From positions 12,162,923 through 12,226,922 of the forward strand of contig BSYO01000022.1 of NCBI GenBank assembly GCA_033239525.1: 64,000 bases of DNA. Direction: 5' to 3'. Source of the stretch: Nepenthes gracilis. Its lineage: Eukaryota; Streptophyta; Magnoliopsida; Caryophyllales; Nepenthaceae. The translations under genes and the position numbers were made by a program. The notes beneath the pieces are model-generated. The model was not told the origin of the DNA. It made no database searches and saw only the letters and a program-made list of their open reading frames with translations. Shown in pieces: positions 45,713 to 57,716 of the stretch (its first letter is position 1; every line of letters begins with the position of its first letter).

Positions 45713-47850
45713 TGTCACGTTTCAAATCCCAAAACTAAGTTTATTTTATATTAATCCAATTATTAACTTAGTTATTTTCAATCTATAAACTCAAAAATCT
45801 ATCGAAAAAATAAATATATAAAATAAATATTAGACGTGAACCTATAAATTGAATACTAACAATCGATCCAAAATAAAATATTAATACAATCACATGATCT
45901 ATAGGTCACACCCATAAGTGGCACAAAACCAGATAATATACGACGTCAAACCATTCATAAAGAAAAACATCTACACTCAATTAGAGTACTTAAAAATTAC
46001 AACTCAATAAACTATTAAAAAGAAAATCGAATCAACTCAGGCACTGACATAATATATCACAAACTCTTAAATTATGACTAGAAAATCAAAATAATCAAAA
46101 TAACAACATAAACAATAGTTCTTACCGATTAACAATACATAAATTGATCAAAAAAATATTAATCTAACTCTCTAGAATGAAAAATCTCATGATCCGAACT
46201 CTTACAAGTAATTAGAGCCTACTAATTTAAATAGGGTTAGCAAAATAAAAGTAAAAGTGAGACAATTATTAAGTAAAATATGAAATTTTTATAAGTAAAC
46301 ATATGTTCATAAAAAATATATTAAAATATGACATAAGAAAATATTCATAAAGCCAATAACATTCTTTTATGAACTTATTATGTAACTTCTAATTGTTGGT
46401 CATTTGAATAAACTGCATAATTTTATAATCATACTCAAATTTATAATTATAATGTCAAACATATCAAATTGTATAAATATGTGAAATATATTTGAATCAT
46501 ATAAATTTTTATGGACTAAGGATTCATAGGGGCTCACCAATAAATAAGTGAATAATAAAAACTTAGGTTGTATATATTTTTACACAATTAAAGGTTATAC
46601 GTTACTATTTAAGACTCATAAGTGAGTTATCATACATATAAACCATTAGATGTGGCCGTACGCCGCTTTCAACTTGCAAATAATAAGTTTAAACATTGAT
46701 TGTTATTATAATATATTAGGACTTGCTATAATATGTTACTACTAATTTCTACAATGATTCGTGTATAATTAAATAGAAAAACTTTATACAAATACGAATA
46801 ATCATTTATATTTTCTTATACCGGAAAAAATACCTTTATTATTCAATTAATTGTAGAGTTTTCTTATTTATTTCCTCAAATTTATGACAAGTGTAAACAT
46901 ATGGATATGCAGGAACATTTATGAACATATTAAGAATGCTTTGGAACAGTTAGATAAAATTTTAAAATATAAAGAATTGTATTTTTAAAGGTTGAAGACA
47001 TGCAAACATAACTTTATAGAATTTATAAAAACTCAGTTTAATTAATATAATTTTTTTACTTTATTTTAGAATATACGATATGCAAAAATATTTATTTGAA
47101 AGTCAAAAACATGCAATAGTATTTAAACAAAAGTTAAAGATATACGTGGGCATTCTTGTAGAAAATCAATTTAGAAGCATAATAAGGGCATTAATTTCAT
47201 AAAAGCTCTATGGAATGGGTATAGGATCATATACATACAAAGTATAAAAATTTTAGTTATAAAAATAAGATATATATTAGTATTTAAAATAATAAATATT
47301 TAAAAAAGTAGAGAAAGATCAACAATAAGAGGAAGAGGGCATAGATACATTTGCATTAACTTGATTTTACCTAAAGATTACTTGATTTTATATTTACTTT
47401 TATTTTTATTTTTTGCTCTTTTTTTTTTCTCTTCTCTTCTTTTCAATCTTTTTCCTTTCTAAAAAACTAGTTCAAAATGACCCAAAATTAGTTAAAAAAG
47501 CCGATTTAAAGTAACTTGGCATATCATGCGCAGGTCATGTGTGATTGCGTACAAATGCCCATTAGGTGGATATCAGGCACCAACACTCCATCCCAATAAC
47601 GAACGTGTGCCGCTCAATGGCACCTTAGTCGCCGACACTTGACCTTCAACATGCACGTATGTCCCTTGAGGCAGATTGGGCGTGACTAAAGTATATAAAA
47701 TATAATCATGTGTAGGTTAGGTGCCCTTTAGAAGTTGGACTTGATTCCTTAAATTTTAATTTTTCTCAAATTTTACCATATAATATTTTTTTAAATTGAC
47801 CCATAATTTTAATTATGTCATAATTCATAAATAAAATATTAATCGTTACA
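45713..47850 (-). repeat. 3' LTR of the gag-only element
   Basis: TGTCACGTTTC...AATCGTTACA, 2138 bp, matching 48788-50905. It contains a T-rich leader zone at 47390-47460. Confidence 0.8.
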
Positions 47851-47870
47851 ATTCCTCCTCATTTAAAAAA
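47851..47870 (-). other. Polypurine tract of the gag-only element
   Basis: On the minus strand AAATGAGGAGGAAT abuts the 3' LTR. Confidence 0.65.
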
Positions 47871-47980
47871 TTTCATTATTGAAATTTCATGTACTTTAAT
47901 AAATAGAAAATTTGATCTCCACATAGTCTGCCATACTCTGTTGCGCAACTCTGATATTTCATTGCAATGTCAAAATGACC

Positions 47981-48700
47981 TCACTTGTCTTGCATATCTT
48001 GATCATCATTATCAAATGGGCCATTATCTCCATTGACTTCCGACTTTCCAATCTTAGCAGTTTCTTGCTCCTGTTCAAATATCGAAGCTCGATCGAACAT
48101 TTGACCATAATTTTTCATCCTGAAAGTCACTAGTTGCCACCGAATGTCATTATTCAACATTTGTAAAAATTTTCTTATTATTCTAACTTCATCCACCAAT
48201 TATGTGGGGCAAAATACAATGATTATGTAAATTTAGTATCACATTCCGCAACCGTCCTATTCTTTTATTTTAGTCGAGCAAATTCACCCTCTTTCTCACA
48301 AAGGTTTGCTAAAAAATAATTCTCCATAAATGCATCTGTAAAAATGTTCAAAGGCATCTCTTCATTCTCAACCTTAAATTTTTTTTTCATACTCCACCAA
48401 TGGTCTACCTAAAACATTACTTTTTCTTCCTCCAAACAGTGAATAATCTCAAAAACTTTCTTAATTTTTTAAATCCAAATCTCTGCCTTGGCCAAATCAG
48501 GGTAACCTAAAATTTTCAGTAACTGCTCATTGGTAAATAGATCATGTGTTGTCCTTGTAACCCACTGATTTACTACATCAGACTTTTGATTTGGTGGTCT
48601 TTGACTCAACCCTTTCATCACGTCCACCATTTTAGCCATAAATGCGGGAAGCTCCTCCTCCTAAATAGGGCTCGAACTTTATCCTCCTTATCCAACTGAT
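47981..48700 (-). pseudogene. Degraded gypsy gag
   Basis: Minus-strand fragments in order are MAKMVDVMKGLSQRPPNQKS, LLKILGYPDLAKAEIWI, KKVFEIIHCLEEEKVMF, DHWWSMKKKF, FMENYFLANLCEKEGEFARL, and FLQMLNNDIRWQLVTFRMKN followed by YGQMFDRASIFEQEQE. This matches the central Retrotrans_gag domain. Stops and frame changes are present, and no zinc knuckle or protease follows before the purine tract. Confidence 0.75.
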
Positions 48701-48770
48701 ATTTTCAGACCTATCATGAGATAATTAATAAGTTTAATTCATCAAATCAAATGTGATATTCTCCTTATGA

Positions 48771-48787
48771 CCTCTCTTATACCATTC
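48771..48787 (-). other. Primer binding site, mutated tRNA-iMet type
   Basis: On the minus strand AATGGTATAAGAGAG follows the 5' LTR, one change from the canonical site. Confidence 0.6.
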
Positions 48788-50905
48788 TATCACATTTTAG
48801 ATCTTAAAATTGAATTTATTTTATATTAATTTAATTATTAATTTAAATTAGTTTAATTTTTAGACTAAAAAAAATCTACCAACAAAATAAAATTTTAAAC
48901 AAATATTAGACGTGAACTTATAAATCAATTATTAATAACAGATCTAAAATAAAATATCAATACAATCATAGGATTCAAAGGCCACACTCATAAGTGTCAC
49001 AAAACAACACAATATAAATCTCAAACCATTTGTAAGGAAAAGTATCCACATAAAATTTGATAATTTAAAAATTATAATTCAATTGAACTATTGAAAAGAA
49101 CACCAAATCAACTCCGATACTGGCATAACATATCACCAATTCCTGAATTACAATAAAAAAATTAAATAACAAAACTAATAATGTAAACCATAGTTCTTGT
49201 TGAATAATAATATATAAACCGATCGAAAAATCTTAATCGAACTCTCTGAAATAGCAAATCTCCTAATCTAAACTCCTACAAGTAATTTGATCCCATTAAT
49301 CTAAAGGGAGTCAGTGAATGAAAGTAAAAGCAAGTCAATTATTTAACAAAATATAAAATTTTTATAAATAAACATATGTATATCAAAAACACGTTAGGAT
49401 ATAACATGGTCAAATATTCATAAAGTCAATAACATTCTTTCATAAACTTATTATACAATTTTTAACCGTTGGTCATTTTAATAAATTGTATAATTTTATA
49501 AGCATACTTAAATATGTAATTACAATGTCAAATATATTGAACTGAACAAATATATAAAATATATTTAAATCATGCAAATGCTTATGAACCAAGGATTACT
49601 AGAGTCTCACTGATAAAAGAGAATAATGAAAGCATGAATTATATATGTATATCTCCACGTAATCAAAGGCCATATATTACTATTCAAAATTTATAAGTGG
49701 AATGTCATATATATAACCTTGTAGATTTGGTTGAATCCTATTTTTAACTTACAGATGATAGATTTAAATATTGATTATTATTATAATATATTAAGATATA
49801 TTATAATATAATACTTCACTACAATTTCACGATGGTCCATGCGTAAGTAAATGAAAAATTCTATATAAATATGAATAATTATTTATATTTTCTGATAACG
49901 GATAAAATATCCTTATCTTTCAATAAATTGTAGAGTTTTCTTTCTCATTTCTTCAAATTGATGACATGTAAAACATACAGATATGAAAAAGTATTTGTGA
50001 ACATTTCAAGAATGTGCTGAAACAACTAGATAAAATTTTAAAGTATGGAGAATTATATGTTCTTAAGGGTTCAAGACATGTAAGAATAATTTTGTAGGGT
50101 TTATAGAAAATCAGCATAATTAATATTATTTTTTATTTTATTTTAAAGTATAAGACATATAAGAATATATGTAAGAAAGTCATGAATATGCAATAGTATT
50201 TAAATAAAATTTAAATACATACATGGATATTATTGTAGAAAATTAATTTGAAAGTATAATAAGGGCATGAATATTGTAAAAGTTTTATAGAATGGGAATA
50301 GGATCATATACATGTAAAGTATAAATATTTTAGTTGTAAGAATATCATATGTATGAGTATTTAAAATAATAAATATTTAAAAATAAAGGAAAGAGGGTTT
50401 AGATACACATGTATTAACTTGATTTTATCCAAAGATTGCTTGATTTCTTCTTCTCTTTCTTTCTCTCTATTTTTTTCTCCCATTTTCCTTTTCTTTATCT
50501 CTCTTCTCTCTCAAAAGTCATTTCAAAATGACCCAAAATTTACCGAAAAAGACCTATCTATAGTAAGCTGGCGCGTCATGTGGGGGTTGTACGTGACCAC
50601 ACACAACCACCAATTAGGCACTCATTAACCACTAATACTCTGTTCCAATGACAACCGTGCGCCACTTGAGCATATCTCCGATGCAGATACACTACCTCCA
50701 ACATGTGCGTGCGTCCGTTGAGCTAAAATTAGACGTGACTTTTTCGCCCATAATGCTCTCATGTATAGATCAAGCGCCTTTTAGACATTGGACTTAATTC
50801 CTTAAAATTTAGTTTATTTTTTTAAATTTTATTATATAATATTTTTTAAGTTGACTCAAAATTTTATTAATAACACAATTTATAAATAAAATATGAGGTG
50901 TTACA
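48788..50905 (-). repeat. 5' LTR of the gag-only element
   Basis: Direct repeat of 45713-47850, ending GAGGTGTTACA at 50905. The plus-strand left end TATCAC is a mutated TGTCAC. Confidence 0.8.
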
Positions 50906-52339
50906 TTGATTGCTGGAGCTGAAGCATCATTCTTTCATGATCAATCGAGCTAGTTGGTAAGCAACCTGGCTGAGTGGATGAGGAGAGCTCATTGTATCAC
51001 TTACATCAACATGCTTGATTTTCCAATATACATACCGAGTGTTGTACATCTTTAAATGTTCACTTATGCTGATTGGGAGATTTAGTCCCCCTAGTTGTAT
51101 ATTTATGAATCTTTGGACCACTTGATGGTCAAATTAGCAGCTAAATTTTATTCACTATCGTTGCTGATCAGGTAATCATAAAATGATTTACTATTTTGCT
51201 AGCTAAGCCATTTGCTCTTTGTTGCTAGGCCAAATGGACCCAAATCCTTAACCATTTGATGAATTGTGTGTATCTTGTTGGAGAATGTATCAACACATGT
51301 GTGTAACAGGACCCCTAAGGTTTTGTAGGTTAAATAACTATTACTAGCCTTATCTTGTTTGACTCTATTCAGCCTGTGTTATGACCTCTTAAAATAGAAT
51401 TGAATGCTTAGTTCTCAAGTTCCTAAATTTTTTTATAATTGTTGGTGTGTAATCACATTTGGGGTCGTATGGTTTTGCTAAACCTACATCAAGACCATTC
51501 CATACAATTAGTGTGTTTATAGATAGGGTGTTTAAACCAAATGTTTGATTCGGGATAGTTGTGGTTATGCTATCACATACAATTACACAAACTAATAGTA
51601 AATTTAATTATAAAAATTAAAATTTATAAATATGAATAAATAATAACATACAAGTATTTCAAATTGGAGGATGGGACATACCTCTATATTCCTTACCTCT
51701 ATATTCCTTAGTCAATCTTACTATTGATAATATTTGTAAGGTGGTGTTCCAAGTTCATGAACTAGCTTTCTGTTTTGAGTACATTGCTTGTATGCCCTGT
51801 TACAATGTACTGCCAACACTAGGAACGGTTCCTTTAAATTTGGGAATAATGTATTCCTGTGGGCACCCTTTTCAGTTGTCTCGATATCTTCTAATTCTAA
51901 GTTACTAATCTCAAAAGTCTGTACCTTCACCCTCTTATTGTAGTATTAAGCAACACTCTTTTGATAGACTACTGATTGGATACATGTCGTGTCTCTTACT
52001 TCCTCTAAAATATCAAAATTTTATCTCAGGAGCTATGAATTTTAGCTAAGAGCAAAATTCTTTACTTGGTAATTTGGGAGTGCAATCTCCATTAGGATTA
52101 TCGCTTCATCCTATAGCAAAGATTAAAGGATATCCCTTGAGTTTGCTCTTTGGGAGTTGTTCAGTAGGCTCGCAGAATGGATGGAAGTTCATCTACCTAT
52201 GCACCCCTTGCATCATCGAGTTTTGTTTTCAATTGATGCAGTATTGTTCAGTTACTTTTATTTACCCATTTGTTTGAGGATAAGAGACTAAGGTATGAAC
52301 CAACCTAAGCCTTAAATTAGTACAATACTTTATGATCTT

Positions 52340-52530
52340 TTTAATGGAGAATTAGGTTCTATTATCAATAATTATGACCTTTGGTATTCCAGACCTATAA
52401 ACGATATTTTGGTGCATGAATTCTGCTATATTATATTCAGTAATCTTGGCTAATGAGGTTGCTTTTACCCATTTTAGAAAGTAATCTACCGGGACAATGA
52501 TAAACTTTCTCTACTTTGTTGCTATTGGGA
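52340..52530 (-). pseudogene. Integrase core fragment of the Tat-type element
   Basis: It reads VDYFLKWVKATSLAKITEYN, then FMHQNIVYRSGIPKVIIIDN. These correspond to the YFTKWVEA and GIP...V.DNG parts of the integrase core, the latter with the second catalytic Asp. A stop follows. Confidence 0.75.
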
Positions 52531-53364
52531 GTGGACTTAATATATCCATCTCCCACGGTGTAAATGGCTAAGGAAGTCACTAAGCTTGAAATTCTATGTT
52601 AAGTTTCCTAGATGTATTATTGTAGATTTGATGATTATCACATTTCTATATGAACTTCATTGAATCAGTTTTCATTATCGGACAATAATAGCCTTGCTGC
52701 ATAATTTTGATAGCTAAATTTTTTTCACTTACATGTACCCCGCATATACTGAGATGCAATTTGTAAATGGTGTAATTTGCTTTTGTGGGAAGTAAACATG
52801 CATGTAAGGAATTGAGTAGCTTCTTCTATAGAGCTTTCCATCCACAAGAGTATACCATTTGGCTATTTTTGCAATGTGTTTCGCTTTTGTAGGGTCATCC
52901 GAAAACATTCCATATTGGAGGTACCTTTGATAAGGGGTTATTCAAGTTATTTCATTGGATATTTGGAGTATTTCATCTTGCTTCACATCTCATAAGATCT
53001 CGATAACATAGTATATCGTTTGCAGAATATCTATTTCTTCTCTAACCAAGACAGAGCTTAAAGAAATTTCTGTGATAGTCAGGTAGAGATATAATTTCTT
53101 GCATTCCTTTGAATAAGAAAAAAGAGGCAGATTTGCCTAATGTTTTTTCAATTTTTGAAATGTTTGTTGGCATTCCTATATCCGTTAAAAACCTTTGGCC
53201 TTTATCCCTCTTAATGCCTTGAAAATGGGAGATATTTCTCAGTAGATTTGGTTAAAAAATCTAAATAGTGTAGCAAGCTTCCAAGTTAACTTCCAGATTT
53301 CTTTAATTATTTGAGGAGGTTTCATATTTATTAAGACTTTAATTTTACCTAAATTCACTTCCAT

Positions 53365-53688
53365 TCAATATTGTGAAATAACGAATTCCAGAAAATTACC
53401 TAAAGTTACCCCAAACACACATTTGATCATGTTTAACTTCATTTGGTATGACCTCATTACCATAAATGTCTTGGCTAGATCGCAAATTTGGTTGTCGACT
53501 AGCATGGTTTTGATGGGTATGTCGTCTATATATACCTTTATAATCTTTGCAAATTGGCGCTCGAATATTTTGTTCACTAACTTTTGGTATATCGCTCTAG
53601 AATTCTTCAATCCTAATGGCATTGCTTTGTAATAGTAGGTCACTTGATCCATCATAAATGATGCCATTTCCTTATCTTCCATATTCAT
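53365..53688 (-). pseudogene. Reverse transcriptase fragment of the Tat-type element
   Basis: It reads MNMEDKEMASFMMDQVTYYY, KAMPLGLKNSRAIYQKLVNK, then KVYIDDIPIK with the catalytic YIDD box. After a helix region it gives YQMKLNMIKCVFGVTLGNFL. It is open for 107 codons but isolated by stops on both sides. Confidence 0.85.
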
Positions 53689-54139
53689 CCAAATTTAATT
53701 GTATCTAGAATAAGCATATATAAATCTTAGAAATTGGTATTCAAACGCTGAATCTATTAATTGGTCAATCCTTGGGAATAGAAAGGTAACTTTTGAATAT
53801 ACCTTATTCATATTAGTGAAGTCAATATACATCATCCATTTTTCATTACTTTGCTTGATGAGGATAACATTGGATAACCAATCTGGAAGTGTACTTCTTT
53901 GATAAATTAGACATCAACCAATTTCTTAACCTCTTCGCACCTGTCGCTAAGCTTCTCTGTGGAACAACTTTTCCTCTTTCATTTAACCGGTCTACATTTT
54001 GGAATAAGGCTAAACTTATGAAGCATCATTTCATTTAGTATTCCTAGCACATTTGTTGGCATTCAAACAAACACATCTAAGTTACTCCATAAGAACTTAA
54101 TTAATCTCCCTTATTGTCAATGAACCGCCAATTTGAATA

Positions 54140-55900
54140 CATTTGTCCGAATCTATCAGACTGAGAGGAATTTGGAGGGGTGATTATCTAGGTTATCCTT
54201 GTTGGAGTGAATTCTCATCTCAAAGATCAAAATTTTTGATCGATTGAGAAGGCATTGACCAGCTTATTTACTTTAAGTAGTAATTTCTCCTGATGATTTG
54301 ATCTCTCTGACCTCTTTAACCCCATATTTAGTTGGAAACTCTGTCTTTCGGTGTGTGATTAAAGTGACGGCTCTGAAGATTGTTAGGCATGACCAGCCTA
54401 GTATGATATTATAGACCGAGGAAAATCAATAATTAGGAAAGTTAGAATATGAAAGCCATTCTTATATACGTTCCCAATGTAACTTTTAATTGTATGATTC
54501 CCTATACCTATATTGATTCATTGTCTAATTCATATAATGGATCGTCTGATGGATGCATTTGATTTCTTTTAAATCTTGCTTAGTGAATTCATCAAGATAG
54601 AGAACATTTTTCAAAGTTCTATTATCGATAAAAGCTTATTTGAATTGGTAGTTAAGGACTCAATTGAAAATGAGTACTGATATAATAAGAGGATTAGAAT
54701 GGAAAGATATTACATGTGTTATATCATCATTATTAAAAATAACAATAGTATTTTTTACTCATAGTTTCTGTTTCTTATTGACGGCAATTTTCTTTGGATA
54801 ATTTGGAGCCTTATTTCTGGCTGGCTTTGTTAATATTGTGTTTATTATTCCAGTCGCCACCTAACTATGTGGTTGCTCTGACGTCTTTACATGATCTTTA
54901 TTATTACTTAGGGCAGACCCAAGGTTTTGCAAATATTTGTTGATATATTTATTATGAATTAGGGCGTTAATTACTTTTTATAAAGTTTGACAATTCTCGA
55001 TGTTGTGCTCCGAAGATTAATGGTAGAATAAGTATATTTACTAATCACCTCCTTTCATGTTCTTCAATGCCACATCAATATCTTCTCATTCCGTATCTAC
55101 ATTAGAATATTTGTTCGGGTGCCATTTAGAGGGGTGAAGTTCAAAGGCTTATATTCTATGCATATGCTTAGCTCCATTCTCTGCTACTTTCTATGCTTCC
55201 GAATGGATAAGTTGTCACCATTCATCTTTTTCCCTCCATTTTACATTGGCTGATGCACAAATTTTGTGCATCCTGGTTGTTTTATTTTGTTGCCCTCATA
55301 AGCTGCAATATATACACAAGTGATAGTTTCTATCTCTAAAAAAGTCTTTAGCTCCTGTTAGACTAAATAATTAAAAAGTCACCGGTTAAACTGTGGTTAT
55401 AAATGTATTTAACTTTACATTGTCTGTGAGCTTTGAAATGCTTTTGGTGTCAGTGTTAAGTCTGACCAGAAAATATTTTAGACTCTTGCTCAGAGTTTGT
55501 TGAACTTGACTAAGTGCCAATACTACTTTTCTTCCCTATGATTGGAGGCAAATTATGAAAGAAACTAGTTTGCCAACTCTTGAAAAGATCAAATGGAATT
55601 TGGTCCCTACTTGTAAAACTAAATTCTCATATCTCCATTTAGGATTAAAGGAAAATGAAGATACAATGCAATATCCTCTAGATTTTGGAAGCCAAGTAAT
55701 GTCTAAAAATGGTCCAGAAGATCCACTGGATCAATGCTTTTGTCTTACGGCTCCAATATGGGCATTTTAAATTTATGAGGAAGTTGGTGCCTTTTATTTC
55801 CAAGTTAAATGGATTTCATCCTAATTTGGTTATATGATCGTTAGTGTTTTCTCAAGAAAACCTATTGTTTGATTTGTTTGATCCTTTTCTCTTCTATGGT
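54140..55900 (-). pseudogene. Gag and protease remnants of the Tat-type element
   Basis: Scattered minus-strand matches include LFKSW...FFHNLPP near 55560-55600 (gag core), IINTILTKPARNKAPNYPKK near 54830 and YNIILGWSC with ITHRKTEFPTKYGVKEV near 54400-54310. The last is the end of the aspartic protease region, where Tat elements have a PYNxILGRP-type motif. Many stops. Confidence 0.6.
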
Positions 55901-56954
55901 TGTAGAGGCAATTCTTTTGGCATTGAGAGATATTCTCAAGTCTGAATGATGATTAGATATTTGCAATACTTGTTAATTGGGATGGTTTTTGACATACTAT
56001 AGCATGATCATTTTTTTCAAGTCGAGGAGCGTCAGAATCCTGTATGTATCGAGGATTCTAGCGCTCAAGACTTTCTCTTCTGGTCTTGAAGGTCAAACGT
56101 TCTTCAAGCCGGGAATAATTAGTGTGAAGAGATGCTTCAAGAGTCATTGAAATCTTTGATTGATGTTAGGCTTCCTTTAAGATAAGCTTCTCTCTTTTTA
56201 ACCTTCTTCTTGAGGTCAATGCCTATGAATAGAGGGTTATTTTCTTACGTTTTTGGCTCTCAACTTTGTCCCACACAAATTTGAACATTTTGGACCTGCT
56301 GTTGCTTTGGGTTGCTAAGACTATTAAAATATAAATTACTTTCATTTCAATTTAATTAATTCAATTGTATGATACTCCTCTAAGAGCTTATAATTTTTGA
56401 CTCTATATATTTTTCTTTTGATCAGATCCACATTATTTTGGGCCATACCTTTCATTCTAAGACTCATTCTCATATATAATTCAATTGCTAATTATTTAAT
56501 TTCAACAGGTCACATTCATAGTTTAGTCCTCAATTTTCATTTGGATGTTGTGGCACATTGCATTTGTACTGTGAGACCCTTTCCAACCACGATGGATTTG
56601 AAAAACCCACCACCCAATTTTTTATTTATATTTAATTTTTAGTGTTCTCCAAACCCATCCACCTGCTTTACGGTCGACCCATATTATAATACAGCATTTT
56701 TCTATACTATTTAATTACGACTTACAGCAGTTATCTAACCCTTGTATTTGATCTTTTATTACAACTTACACATTCGAATTTTCGTAGTTATTTTTCATAT
56801 TTATTATTTTGTTTTTCCACCGCCTATGTAAATTAAAACTATTAAAATATAAAAGAATTTATATAAATATTTAATCAAAAATTAAGGATGAAATTTAAAA
56901 AATTAAAGATAATATTTAGAAAAGAAAAAAAAAAAAAAAGGAGGAAATAACCAA
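55901..56954. other. Intergenic sequence downstream of the RING-H2 gene
   Basis: AT-rich sequence with an A-run at about 56926-56939 just after the gene's stop. It includes the presumed 3' UTR. No gene seen. Confidence 0.55.
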
Positions 56955-57716
56955 TCAGGATTCAGAAGGCATATTGAATCTGCAGGAGGGGCAAAAGTGA
57001 GTCCTCTCCAGCCACTTGAGAATGCACCGCCCGTGATAGATATGCCGGCAGGGCATTTTAGTAACTTCAGTTCCCACCTCGAACTCCTCCAAGCAGATGG
57101 CACACTCGCTCATAGCTTGGGTCGCCGGAGTCTCATCGATCCACACCTTCTCCAACGCCTCGATCGCCGATGTCTTCGTCGGCACCGCCTCAAGCATCTC
57201 GTCGACGGAATCTTCCACCGCAGCAGGGCGGTCTCTCCAAGGCATTGCTGCCCCTGCGGCAGCAGCAGCAGCCCTAGCCGATTCAATCTGATCTCTCATG
57301 GCGGCCGCTCTTTCTGGAGGGAGAATCCTGACGTGGATACGCACCAACACAGGCAGCACGCATCGGCCGCCGCCGCCTCGTGAAGTGCCAGAGCTTCTCA
57401 TCGCGATTCTCTCGGCGCAGAATTTGAAGTGCTCCGCCATATGTTCTTGAATTTGCTGCGGCACTTGGAGCTCTGAAAGTATTCGCGCCATGAATGGCAT
57501 CCATGAGCTTTGACTATCATGGTTGGACGACAGCAAAACATCGCGAGGGATGTGGAAGGATTGCTCCGAGTCCGTCAACGGCGTCCGCATTCGACTCTTG
57601 CGAAACCGGATTCTGATCTGGAAGACATCGAAATCCGAAGCGGATGGCTTTCTCTCACCATCGTCGTCCTCTTGAACGGTGAAATCGTAGAAGACGTCGT
57701 CGCTGAGGTATTTCAT
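56955..57716 (-). CDS. RING-H2 finger E3 ubiquitin ligase
   Basis: A 253-residue single-exon ORF counted from the ATG at 57716. The frame is open 15 codons further upstream, but those codons come from a TAT/ATT-rich repeat, so the inner Met (MKYLSDDVFYDFTVQEDD) is the better start. Residues 201-253 hold a complete RING-H2 domain. Zinc ligands are C205, C208, C223, H225, H228, C231, C242 and C245 (C-x2-C-x14-C-x-H-x2-H-x2-C-x10-C-x2-C), with the E2-contact Ile at 207, the Trp of ILKWLE at 235 and a Pro after the seventh Cys. An Ala-rich helix (QIESARAAAAAAGAA) and the conserved lead-in SAIEALEKV precede it. No transmembrane segment is seen, so a soluble ligase is expected, transferring ubiquitin from an E2 to unknown substrates. 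The N-terminal 130 residues show no domain I recognise. It is intact, unlike everything around it. Confidence 0.92.
   Translation of the reverse strand: MKYLSDDVFYDFTVQEDDDGERKPSASDFDVFQIRIRFRKSRMRTPLTDSEQSFHIPRDVLLSSNHDSQSSWMPFMARILSELQVPQQIQEHMAEHFKFCAERIAMRSSGTSRGGGGRCVLPVLVRIHVRILPPERAAAMRDQIESARAAAAAAGAAMPWRDRPAAVEDSVDEMLEAVPTKTSAIEALEKVWIDETPATQAMSECAICLEEFEVGTEVTKMPCRHIYHGRCILKWLERTHFCPSCRFNMPSES

Larger units (their letters stand above)
45713..50905 (-). mobile_element. Gag-only gypsy-type LTR element (non-autonomous)
   Basis: Two LTRs of about 2.1 kb enclose only 0.94 kb. The interior holds a PBS-like site, a gag remnant and a purine tract, with no room for pol. Flanks ATGAC (left) and TTGAT (right) match at three of five bases, so a target duplication is only possible. 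LTR divergence is high by eye, so the insertion is old. Confidence 0.78.
50950..55900 (-). mobile_element. Decayed Tat-type Ty3/gypsy element
   Basis: Minus-strand remnants follow the order gag (about 55900-55400), gag-protease linker (54950-54140), RT (53690-53365) and integrase (52530-52340), then a pol tail to about 50950. No LTR pair, PBS or PPT was recognised, so the limits are approximate. The RT context (PLGLKNSRAIYQKLVNKIF) is typical of Tat/Athila-type elements, not of the chromoviruses around it. It is a second Tat-type copy, in the opposite orientation to the one at 1-12210. Confidence 0.72.

Noticed and set aside
45713..45740. tRNA-like GTTTCAAATCCC at an LTR start
   Set aside because: It resembles a B-box but has no A-box at the right distance. 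It is the terminus of an LTR that is repeated at 48788.
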